This document shows positions 7,550 to 13,658 of a DNA stretch of 18,054 nucleotides, in pieces. How positions within the stretch are numbered: position 1 is the stretch's first letter; the number at the start of each line of letters is the position of its first letter. Below the pieces are notes generated by a model, which saw nothing but the letters and a program-made list of their open reading frames with translations, had not been told where the DNA came from and made no database searches. The stretch comes from JALORV01 sp035498175 (lineage in GTDB: Bacteria; Pseudomonadota; Gammaproteobacteria; Burkholderiales; Burkholderiaceae_F), in NCBI GenBank assembly GCA_035498175.1, contig DATKAJ010000048.1, positions 1 to 18,054 of the forward strand, written 5' to 3'. The translations under genes were made by a program, and so were the position numbers.

Positions 7550-8448
7550 TCGAGATTCTGGATCTGTTCGCGCATCTGTTCGATCAGCAGCTTCAATTCC
7601 ACGGATGCGTTGGTCATTTCGATCGCGGCAGCCTTCGAGCCCAGCGTGTTGGCCTCGCGGTTCAGTTCCTGCATCAGGAAGTCGAGCCGCCGGCCGACGG
7701 GACCGCCATTTTCGAGCACGCGGCGCACCTCGCCGACATGCGTCGTGAGGCGCTTGATCTCCTCGTCGACGTCCATCTTCATCCCGTACAGGGTAACTTC
7801 CTGCCGGATGCGATCGCTGATCTCTTCGCGGCTCAGGGTCGAAGCATCGGCGAGTGTCTTGCCGAGTGCCTGCTCGAGCCGTTCCACCAACTTGCGCTCG
7901 ACCGCAGCCAGCAGTTCGGGCGCGCGCGCCCGAGCCTGCGCGGCGATGGCATCGATCGCGTCGCAGTGCCCGCGAAGGACTTCACGCAGCGCTGCGCCCT
8001 CGCGCTGCCGCGACGCGGCCAGCGCCTGGAGCGCTTCTTCGAGCGCATCAAGCACGGTCTGACGCAACGCCTCAGGGTCCGCGGCCGGAACTTCCACAAC
8101 CCCGGGCCACGCAAGCACATCCGCCACGCCGAGCTTGGCCACGCCTGGCACCGCGCTCTCGATCTCGGCGGCGAGCGCCTTCAGGCGCTCCAGCGCGTCC
8201 GGGTTCAGGCCGCTGCCCGCTTCTCCGCCGCTGCGGGCGAGCGCCAGGCGGCATTCCATCTTGCCGCGATTGACGCGCGCCGCGATCACCTCCCGCAACG
8301 CCGGCTCGACACTGCGCAATTCGTCGGGATGGCGGACGGAGAGATCGAGGAAGCGCGAATTGACCGACTTGAGTTCCAGCGTCAGAGAGCCGATCGCCGT
8401 CGTGCGCGCAGCGACGGCGAAGCCGGTCATGCTGGATACAGGTTTCAT
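7546..8448 (-). CDS. yicC: YicC-family endoribonuclease
   Basis: The 300-residue protein starts M-K-P-V-S-S-M-T-G-F-A-V-A-A-R-T. The M-T-G-F-A block, V-N-S-R-F-L-D-L and the C-terminal block with E-E-I-S-D-R-I-R-Q-E-V-T-L-Y, R-R-L-D-F-L-M-Q-E-L-N-R-E-A-N-T-L-G-S-K and L-K-L-L-I-E-Q-M-R-E-Q-I-Q-N-L-E are hallmarks of the YicC/DUF1732 family. E. coli YicC has been described as an endoribonuclease affecting small-RNA decay. The middle is a long Ala/Glu-rich helical region. The start at 8448 is preferred over the open extension to 8598, which runs into the divergent kinase gene; a second candidate ATG at 8430 (M-T-G-F) would shorten it by six residues. It is the first gene of the minus-strand cluster. 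Confidence 0.92.
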   Translation of the reverse strand: MKPVSSMTGFAVAARTTAIGSLTLELKSVNSRFLDLSVRHPDELRSVEPALREVIAARVNRGKMECRLALARSGGEAGSGLNPDALERLKALAAEIESAVPGVAKLGVADVLAWPGVVEVPAADPEALRQTVLDALEEALQALAASRQREGAALREVLRGHCDAIDAIAAQARARAPELLAAVERKLVERLEQALGKTLADASTLSREEISDRIRQEVTLYGMKMDVDEEIKRLTTHVGEVRRVLENGGPVGRRLDFLMQELNREANTLGSKAAAIEMTNASVELKLLIEQMREQIQNLE

Positions 8449-8546
8449 CAAATTTGCTCGCAGGGCGGACACCAACGCGCTCGAAGCCTCGGTATGACCG
8501 TCTTTTTGAGCCTTATGAAACCTTCGGGGCACGGAACCCTTTTCGC

Positions 8547-8552
8547 TAGAAT
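8547..8552 (+). promoter_or_regulatory. -10-like TAGAAT upstream of the kinase gene
   Basis: TAGAAT lies 29 bases before the proposed kinase ATG, giving an expected transcription start near 8559. No convincing -35 was seen. An imperfect inverted repeat (GAATCG at 8549-8554, CGATATTC at 8558-8565) overlaps the box. The ten bases GCTAGAATCG are identical to those at the rpoZ promoter. Confidence 0.5.
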
Positions 8553-8581
8553 CGTTCCGATATTCCCACGCTGTAGTGCTC

Positions 8582-9577
8582 ATGCCGGCGCAGACCAACG
8601 CATCATTGCCCGAAGGCCTCGAAGTCGGCGGCTACCGCATTGTAAAGAAGATCTCCAGCGGAGGCTTCTCGATCGTCTATCTCGCCACCGATGAGAACGG
8701 CAATTCGGTGGCGATCAAAGAGTACATGCCGGCGGCGCTGGCGCAGCGCAAACCCGGCGAACTCTCGCCGTACATCGCGCCGGAAAACCTCAACACGTAC
8801 CGCATCGGGCTGAAGTGCTTCTTCGAGGAGGGCAGGGCGCTCGCCTCGATCTATCACCCGAACATCGTTCGCGTCGTGAATTTCTTCCGTGCGAACGAGA
8901 CGGTGTACATGGTGATGAACTATGAGTCCGGGCGCTCGCTGCAGGAACACATCCTGCGCAACCGCAACAAGGACCAGAAGGACGTGCTGTCGGAGCGCTT
9001 CGTGCGGCGCGTGTTCGCGCAGGTGATGAACGGCCTGCGTGAGGTCCATTCGAACCGGTTGCTGCACCTCGACGTCAAGCCCGCCAACATCTACCTGCGC
9101 ATGGACGGCACGCCGATCCTGCTCGACTTCGGCGCCGCCCGCCAGACGCTGCAGCGGGACATCAGCAAGACCTATCCGATGTACACCCCAGGGTTCGCCG
9201 CGCCGGAGCTGTACAAGCGCGACGCCGAGCTCGGGCCGTGGACCGATGTGTATTCGATCGGCTCCTGCATCTACGCCTGCATGTCCGGCATGCCGCCGCA
9301 GGAGTCCGATCAGCGGCTGAAGGAAGACAAGATGCCGACGGCGCTGCGCTCGTTCCGCGGCCTGTATTCGAACCAGCTGATCTCGATGGTCGAGCGCTGC
9401 CTGCGGCTCAACTCGCTCGAGCGCCCGCAGACCGTCTATGCGGTGCAGAAGGAACTGCTGCAGAACGTGCCCGAGCGTCCCGAGTTTTCGATGATGGAGC
9501 GCACCGGCGCACGCTGGCGCAGCCTTCAGGACCGCGTCGCGCGATTCATGAAGGATCACAACATCACCTGGTTCTAG
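8582..9577 (+). CDS. Hanks-type serine/threonine protein kinase
   Basis: The 331-residue protein is almost entirely a eukaryotic-like kinase domain. The glycine-rich loop I-S-S-G-G-F-S-I-V-Y lies at 24-33 and the ATP-binding lysine is Lys46 (V-A-I-K). The catalytic loop H-L-D-V-K-P-A-N-I (162-170) has Asp164, the metal-binding motif D-F-G is at 182-184, A-P-E at 207-209 and D-V-Y-S-I-G at 222-227. A Leu replaces the Arg before the catalytic Asp, so it is a non-RD kinase. There is no membrane segment, PASTA or other sensor domain, so it should be cytosolic. Its substrate is unknown. It is followed 225 bases later by a PP2C phosphatase, the natural opposing partner. A GTG at 8576 in frame is an alternative start; neither start has a strong ribosome site. 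Confidence 0.92.
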   Translation: MPAQTNASLPEGLEVGGYRIVKKISSGGFSIVYLATDENGNSVAIKEYMPAALAQRKPGELSPYIAPENLNTYRIGLKCFFEEGRALASIYHPNIVRVVNFFRANETVYMVMNYESGRSLQEHILRNRNKDQKDVLSERFVRRVFAQVMNGLREVHSNRLLHLDVKPANIYLRMDGTPILLDFGAARQTLQRDISKTYPMYTPGFAAPELYKRDAELGPWTDVYSIGSCIYACMSGMPPQESDQRLKEDKMPTALRSFRGLYSNQLISMVERCLRLNSLERPQTVYAVQKELLQNVPERPEFSMMERTGARWRSLQDRVARFMKDHNITWF

Positions 9578-9600
9578 AAGGCCCGGAGGTCGAACGCCGA

Positions 9601-9642
9601 GAAATCGGCGGAGGAGCCACGCGATTTCCGGGTTTCAACCCG
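9601..9642. repeat. Two adjacent inverted repeats after the kinase gene
   Basis: GAAATCG (9601-9607) pairs with CGATTTC (9622-9628) around 14 bases. Immediately after comes CGGGTTTCAACCCG (9629-9642), a 6-bp-arm hairpin with a two-base loop. Both lie in the 225-base space between kinase and phosphatase genes. Neither is followed by a T-run. Confidence 0.45.
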
Positions 9643-9694
9643 ACCAAAAGGCCTCGCCGACTCGCGTTCGCCCGCGTATCGTCCCTCCTGCTGC

Positions 9695-9744
9695 CTTGGC
9701 CATGCAGGCGAGCCCGGGGGCCGCTTTCAAGCCTGCATGCCAAG
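9695..9744. repeat. Long inverted repeat between kinase and phosphatase genes
   Basis: CTTGGCCATGCAGGC (9695-9709) is the reverse complement of GCCTGCATGCCAAG (9731-9744) except for one extra C; the loop is 21 bases. It is the strongest of three inverted repeats in this spacer. As RNA it would form a stable hairpin of 14 base pairs with one bulge. With no T-run following, it may be a processing site, a partial terminator or an operator. Confidence 0.55.
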
Positions 9745-9802
9745 TTCGATGCGGACCGCGCATCGCGTGGACGAGGACCACTCGCGGCGTGAGGGGCGCT
9801 GA

Positions 9803-10741
9803 ATGCGTTTTTCCGTTTACCAGGAAAGCAAGAAGGGCGGGCGGCGTGTCAACCAGGACCGCATGGGGTACCTGTACACGCGCGACTCGATGTTGATCCT
9901 GGTGGCCGACGGCATGGGCGGACACGCCCGAGGCGAGGTGGCGTCGCAGCTGACTCTGCAGACGATTGCCTCGATCTACCAGCGCGACGCCAAGCCGATC
10001 ATCCCCGATCCGGCACGCTTCCTCGAAGAATCGGTGCTGGCCGCGCACCGCGAACTGCATCGCTATCGCGCCGAGCACAGCCTGCCCGAGGCGCCGCGTA
10101 CGACGCTGGTGGCCTGTATCGTGCAGCAGGGGGTTGCAATCTGGGCGCATGTCGGCGATTCGCGTCTGTACCTCGTCCGCGGTGGCCGCATCCTGGAGCG
10201 CACGATCGATCACTCGCGCGTGCACCACCTGGTGCAGTCCGGCCTGATCCGGCCGGAAGATGCGAAGGACCACCCCGAGCGCAACCGCATCTTCAACTGC
10301 ATCGGTGCCTATGTCGCACCGACGGTCGAAGTCAGCCGGCCGTTTGCGATGCGCAACGGCGACACGATTCTGCTGTGCTCGGACGGGCTCTGGGGCGCGC
10401 TCAGCGATCGGCAGGTCGCGGAGGCGTTCACCGGCAAAACGGTGATGCGTGCAGTGCCGGAACTGATGGAACTGGCGCTGGAGCTGAGCGGCCCGGAGGC
10501 AGACAACTGCACGGCGATCGCGATGACCTGGGCCGGGACCGAATCGGTCGAGATGGTGCCGCCGACGGAAGATCCGGTGTCGACGCTGCTCATCCCGGAA
10601 GGCACGGTCGCTTCGACGATCCAGATGCCCCGCCACGGCGAGCCAAGCGCCGACGAGGAATTGTCGGAAGACCAGATCGACGACGCGATCGCCGAGATCC
10701 AGAAGGCGATCCAGCGCTCGTCGAAACTCGTCACCAGGTAG
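9803..10741 (+). CDS. PP2C-family (PPM/Stp1-type) serine/threonine phosphatase
   Basis: The 312-residue protein has the bacterial PPM motif set: R-R-V-N-Q-D-R (14-20), V-A-D-G-M-G-G-H (34-41), R-T-T-L-V-A (99-104), H-V-G-D-S-R-L-Y (116-123), C-S-D-G-L-W (192-197) and D-N-C-T-A-I-A-M (234-241). The metal-binding aspartates at 19, 36, 194 and 234 are present, so it should be an active Mn/Mg-dependent phosphatase. After about residue 245 there is an extra tail of about 65 residues, partly acidic (A-D-E-E-L-S-E-D-Q-I-D-D), that is not part of the catalytic core. GAGGGG lies six bases before the ATG and sets the start. The preceding kinase is its probable opponent; together they would switch the phosphorylation of shared targets. 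Confidence 0.93.
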   Translation: MRFSVYQESKKGGRRVNQDRMGYLYTRDSMLILVADGMGGHARGEVASQLTLQTIASIYQRDAKPIIPDPARFLEESVLAAHRELHRYRAEHSLPEAPRTTLVACIVQQGVAIWAHVGDSRLYLVRGGRILERTIDHSRVHHLVQSGLIRPEDAKDHPERNRIFNCIGAYVAPTVEVSRPFAMRNGDTILLCSDGLWGALSDRQVAEAFTGKTVMRAVPELMELALELSGPEADNCTAIAMTWAGTESVEMVPPTEDPVSTLLIPEGTVASTIQMPRHGEPSADEELSEDQIDDAIAEIQKAIQRSSKLVTR

Positions 10742-10834
10742 AACCAGACTCGGCGAAACCCGCTCGCGGCGGAGCGCTGCCGCGGTGCGCGACTGCTAGC
10801 CTTGCGGCTTCAGCCCGCTACGCAGCGATGTTCC

Positions 10835-11578
10835 ATGACCGAACCAAGTGCCCCGGGGCTTCGCCCCAGCGGCAGACGCGCCGATGAATTGCGGCCGATC
10901 CGCCTGACCCGCAGCTACACCCGGCACGCCGAGGGATCGGTGCTGGTGGAATTCGGCGACACGCGCGTGCTCTGCACCGCGAGCGTCGAGGAACGCGTTC
11001 CGCCGTTCATGAAGGGTCGCGGCGAAGGCTGGCTGACGGCAGAGTACGGCATGCTGCCGCGCTCCACGCACACGCGCAGCGAGCGCGAAGCGGCGCGTGG
11101 CCGGCAAAGCGGCCGCACGCACGAGATCCAGCGCCTGATCGGTCGCAGCCTACGCGCGGTGTTCGATCTGCGGCAGTTCGGCGAACGCACGCTGCACATC
11201 GACTGCGACGTGCTGCAGGCCGATGGCGGCACGCGCACGGCGTCGATCACCGGTGGCTACGTGGCAGCGGTGGACGCCGTCCGCTGGCTGCGCGAGCGCG
11301 GCCTGATCGAATTGCTGCCGGTGCGTGATCACGTTGCCGCCGTGTCGGTCGGCGTTGTCGGCCAGCAGGCGCTGCTTGATCTCGACTACGCCGAAGACTC
11401 GCAGTGCGAGACCGACATGAACGTCGTGATGACCGGGCGCGGCCGCTTCGTCGAGGTGCAGGGCACCGCCGAAGGCGAACCGTTCGACGACAGTCAGATG
11501 AACGCGATGCTGGTGCTGGCGCGCAAGGGCATTGCCGAGCTGGTCGCGGCGCAGAAGCAGGCGCTTGGGCCCGAATGA
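10835..11578 (+). CDS. rph: Ribonuclease PH
   Basis: The 247-residue enzyme is a phosphorolytic 3'-5' exoribonuclease that trims tRNA 3' ends as a hexamer. Diagnostic segments are R-H-A-E-G-S-V-L-V-E-F-G-D-T-R-V-L-C-T-A (30-49), C-D-V-L-Q-A-D-G-G-T-R-T-A-S-I-T-G (124-140, phosphate-binding region) and L-D-L-D-Y-A-E-D-S-Q-C-E-T-D-M-N-V-V-M-T (181-200). The length fits the family, and the frame shows no sign of the frameshift known in some E. coli K-12 strains. The start at 10835 is preferred because the open extension to 10802 is unlike the family. It overlaps rdgB by four bases. The 93 bases before it hold no clear promoter. Confidence 0.95.
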   Translation: MTEPSAPGLRPSGRRADELRPIRLTRSYTRHAEGSVLVEFGDTRVLCTASVEERVPPFMKGRGEGWLTAEYGMLPRSTHTRSEREAARGRQSGRTHEIQRLIGRSLRAVFDLRQFGERTLHIDCDVLQADGGTRTASITGGYVAAVDAVRWLRERGLIELLPVRDHVAAVSVGVVGQQALLDLDYAEDSQCETDMNVVMTGRGRFVEVQGTAEGEPFDDSQMNAMLVLARKGIAELVAAQKQALGPE

Positions 11579-12168
11579 GCGCGCGGATTGTCCTGGCATC
11601 GGGCAATGCAGGGAAGCTGCGGGAGTTCCGCGATCTTCTGGCGGATTCAGACTTCGAGGTCATCGGCCAGGACGAACTCGGCATCGAGACGGCCGCCGAG
11701 CCTCACTACACTTTCCTCGAGAACGCGCTTGCGAAGGCGCGTCACGCATCGAGCCGCAGCGGACTGCCTGCGCTCGCGGACGATTCGGGGCTGTGCGTGC
11801 CGGCGCTTGGTGGCGATCCCGGCGTCCGGTCGGCGCGCTTTGCGGGAGCGGACGCCACCGATGTTGCGAACAACGCCGAGCTGCTGCGGCGCCTGCAGCG
11901 GGGACATGACCGCAGCGCGCACTACGTGTGTGTGCTGGTCGCCCTGCGCGCACCGGACGACCCGGAACCGCTGGTAGCCGACGGCCGTTGGCACGGCTCG
12001 ATCCTGCACGAGGCGCGGGGTTCGGGCGGCTTCGGCTATGACCCGTTGTTCCTCGTACCGACGCACGGGCGCAGCGCGGCCGAACTGGTGCCGCAGGAGA
12101 AGAACCGCATCAGTCATCGAGGTATCGCGCTGCGCGAACTGAAGCAACGGCTGCAGTCGTGGCGCTGA
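11575..12168 (+). CDS. rdgB: dITP/XTP pyrophosphatase (Ham1/RdgB family)
   Basis: The 197-residue enzyme hydrolyses non-canonical purine triphosphates (ITP, dITP, XTP) to monophosphates, keeping damaged bases out of DNA and RNA. The start S-A-R-I-V-L-A-S-G-N-A-G-K-L-R-E-F is the family nucleotide-binding signature. F-L-E-N-A-L-A-K-A-R, A-L-A-D-D-S-G-L-C-V, G-G-D-P-G-V-R-S-A-R-F-A-G and the C-terminal G-S-G-G-F-G-Y-D-P-L-F and E-K-N-R-I-S-H-R motifs are all present. Its ATG overlaps the rph stop (ATGA), so the two are translationally coupled. Confidence 0.96.
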   Translation: MSARIVLASGNAGKLREFRDLLADSDFEVIGQDELGIETAAEPHYTFLENALAKARHASSRSGLPALADDSGLCVPALGGDPGVRSARFAGADATDVANNAELLRRLQRGHDRSAHYVCVLVALRAPDDPEPLVADGRWHGSILHEARGSGGFGYDPLFLVPTHGRSAAELVPQEKNRISHRGIALRELKQRLQSWR

Positions 12169-12184
12169 CACCGGCGGATTCCGG

Positions 12185-13414
12185 ATGAGCTTCATTCCGA
12201 TCGTGCCTGTTGCGCCGCCGACAGTGGAGCGGGTGCGGGCGCCAGGCGCGCTGCGACTCGCCGCGTTGCCGCCGCTTGCGGTCTACTTGCACTTCCCCTG
12301 GTGCGTGCGCAAGTGCCCGTACTGCGACTTCAATTCGCACGAACCGTCCGGCGGCATCGGCGCAATTCCCGAGCGCGAGTTCCTGCAGGCATTGCGGGCC
12401 GACCTCGAGGGCGCGCTGCCGTTGGTCTGGGGCCGCCGCATCATCAGCGTGTTCATTGGCGGCGGCACGCCGAGCCTGCTGAGTGCCGCGGGGCTCGATG
12501 CGCTTCTCTCTGATCTCCGTGCATTGCTGCCCCTGGAGGCGGACTGCGAGATCACGCTCGAAGCCAACCCGGGGACGGTCGAATCTGGACGCTTCGCTGC
12601 GTATCGAGCCTCGGGCGTGAACCGGCTTTCAATCGGCGTGCAGTCGTTCGACGAGCAGAAGCTGCAGGCGCTCGGCCGGATCCACGATCGTCGCCAGGCG
12701 CTGGCCGCGATCGAAGCGGCGCAGCGCGCCTTCGACAACTTCAACATCGACTTGATGTACGGGCTGCCGGGGCAACTCCCCGAGCAGTCGCGCGAGGATG
12801 TCGAGACTGCCGTTGAGCTCGCCCCGCCTCATCTGTCCATCTATCAGTTGACGATCGAAGCGAACACCGTCTTCGCCAAGCAGCGACCGCAACTGCCCGA
12901 CGAGGATTCGATCGCGTCGATGCAGGAATTCGTCGAGGAGCGCACCGCCGCGGCGGGCTACCGGCACTATGAGGTCTCGGCCTATGCGCGGGCCGGACGC
13001 GAATGCCGGCACAACCTCAACTACTGGGGCTTCGGCGACTACCTCGGTATCGGGCCCGGCGCCCATTCGAAGATCTCGTTTCCCGAACGTGTCGTGCGAC
13101 AGGTGCGCTACAGCAGTCCCTCGAGCTATCTCGCACGTACGCGCCAGCGTGACTTCATCGCGTCCGAGGCCGAGGTGTCGACCGCGGAGCTGCCGTTTGA
13201 GTTCATGCTCAACGCGATGCGTCTGCTCGACGGGGTCCCGGCGCAATGGTTCACGAAGCGCACAGGACTGCCGCTCGCCGCGATCGACGGCGCCCTGCGC
13301 GAAGCGGTGCGCCGTGACCTGCTCAAGGCCGATCATGAGCGGTGGAAGCCGACAACCCTTGGAACGCGCTTCCTCAGCGACCTCCAGGCGCTGTTCCTGC
13401 CTCGCCATGCCTGA
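12185..13414 (+). CDS. hemW: Radical SAM heme chaperone HemW
   Basis: The 409-residue protein belongs to the HemW family, once annotated as oxygen-independent coproporphyrinogen oxidase and now described as a heme-binding chaperone. F-P-W-C-V-R-K-C-P-Y-C-D-F-N-S-H (37-52) holds the three cysteines (40, 44, 47) that bind the 4Fe-4S cluster. I-G-G-G-T-P-S (91-97), E-A-N-P-G (126-130), G-V-N-R-L-S-I-G-V-Q-S-F (144-155) and D-L-M-Y-G-L-P (189-195) are radical SAM core motifs. The C-terminal HemW domain contains H-N-L-N-Y-W-G-F-G-D-Y-L-G-I-G-P-G-A-H-S. It starts 16 bases after rdgB and ends the rph-rdgB-hemW series. True HemN is longer and has a different N-terminus. Confidence 0.94.
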   Translation: MSFIPIVPVAPPTVERVRAPGALRLAALPPLAVYLHFPWCVRKCPYCDFNSHEPSGGIGAIPEREFLQALRADLEGALPLVWGRRIISVFIGGGTPSLLSAAGLDALLSDLRALLPLEADCEITLEANPGTVESGRFAAYRASGVNRLSIGVQSFDEQKLQALGRIHDRRQALAAIEAAQRAFDNFNIDLMYGLPGQLPEQSREDVETAVELAPPHLSIYQLTIEANTVFAKQRPQLPDEDSIASMQEFVEERTAAAGYRHYEVSAYARAGRECRHNLNYWGFGDYLGIGPGAHSKISFPERVVRQVRYSSPSSYLARTRQRDFIASEAEVSTAELPFEFMLNAMRLLDGVPAQWFTKRTGLPLAAIDGALREAVRRDLLKADHERWKPTTLGTRFLSDLQALFLPRHA

Positions 13415-13428
13415 GTCTGGTGCGTATA

Positions 13429-13465
13429 TGCTCATTCATGGTGCATAATGCACCATTGTGGACGG
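13429..13465 (+). promoter_or_regulatory. Tandem NtrC-like binding sites upstream of glnA
   Basis: TGCTCATTCATGGTGCA (13429-13445) has the 17-base TGC-N11-GCA architecture of NtrC sites, with a perfect right half GGTGCA. TGCACCATTGTGGACGG (13449-13465) has a perfect left half TGCACC and a degenerate right half. Their centres are 20 bases apart, about two helical turns. The facing half-sites create the conspicuous 19-base palindrome ATGGTGCATAATGCACCAT (13438-13456). They lie about 135-155 bases upstream of the predicted sigma-54 start, a normal enhancer distance. Confidence 0.6.
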
Positions 13466-13486
13466 TTGGGCCGCTCACCTTGACCC

Positions 13487-13504
13487 TGCCATGGCCGACT
13501 GGCA
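13487..13504. repeat. Short inverted repeat in the glnA upstream region
   Basis: TGCCA (13487-13491) and TGGCA (13500-13504) flank an eight-base centre, with CCC and A-GGG outside extending the pairing after one extra base. It lies between the distal and proximal NtrC-like sites. It could be an operator or the end of the hemW transcript, but no T-run follows. Confidence 0.3.
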
Positions 13505-13521
13505 AGGGCTCAAGCGGCTGT

Positions 13522-13538
13522 TGCACAAGGCTAGTGCA
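13522..13538 (+). promoter_or_regulatory. Proximal NtrC-like site upstream of glnA
   Basis: TGCACAAGGCTAGTGCA has perfect 5-bp outer arms (TGCAC/GTGCA) at the 17-base spacing of the enterobacterial NtrC consensus. Its centre is about 61 bases upstream of the predicted sigma-54 transcription start, where lower-affinity 'governor' NtrC sites lie in E. coli glnA. Confidence 0.6.
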
Positions 13539-13564
13539 GCCTCCAAACACTGCGTGACGCAATT

Positions 13565-13580
13565 TGGCATAGTTCCTGCG
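13565..13580 (+). promoter_or_regulatory. Sigma-54 (-24/-12) promoter of glnA
   Basis: TGGCATAGTTCCTGCG matches the RpoN consensus TGGCAC-N5-TTGCA closely. The invariant GG (13566-13567) and GC (13578-13579) are separated by exactly ten bases. The expected transcription start is about 13591, leaving a leader of about 68 bases. NtrC-like sites lie upstream and ntrBC downstream. Confidence 0.75.
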
Positions 13581-13658
13581 TTGCGCTGCACCAGTTCCTG
13601 CGCGGTCCAGGACGCGTTGCGGGGATCGTTTCCAACCACGAGCGAGTGAGGAGAAAGA

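Noticed and set aside
8526..8546. Possible sigma-54 promoter (GGCACG then CGC) before the kinase gene
   Set aside because: The GG and GC are 15 bases apart rather than 10, and no TTGC element is present; the TAGAAT box is a better candidate.
7477..8694. Long plus-strand open frame (405 codons) across yicC
   Set aside because: It is antisense to yicC and runs into the kinase gene in another frame; its translation is Arg/Gln-rich with no family motif.
13438..13456. The palindrome ATGGTGCATAATGCACCAT as one canonical NtrC site
   Set aside because: The half-sites are in the reverse order to the NtrC consensus (GGTGC-N5-GCACC rather than GCACC-N5-GGTGC); it is better explained as the junction of two neighbouring sites.
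13458..13649. 63-codon plus-strand frame upstream of glnA
   Set aside because: It spans the NtrC-like and sigma-54 elements and would mostly lie upstream of the predicted transcription start; no ribosome site or motif.
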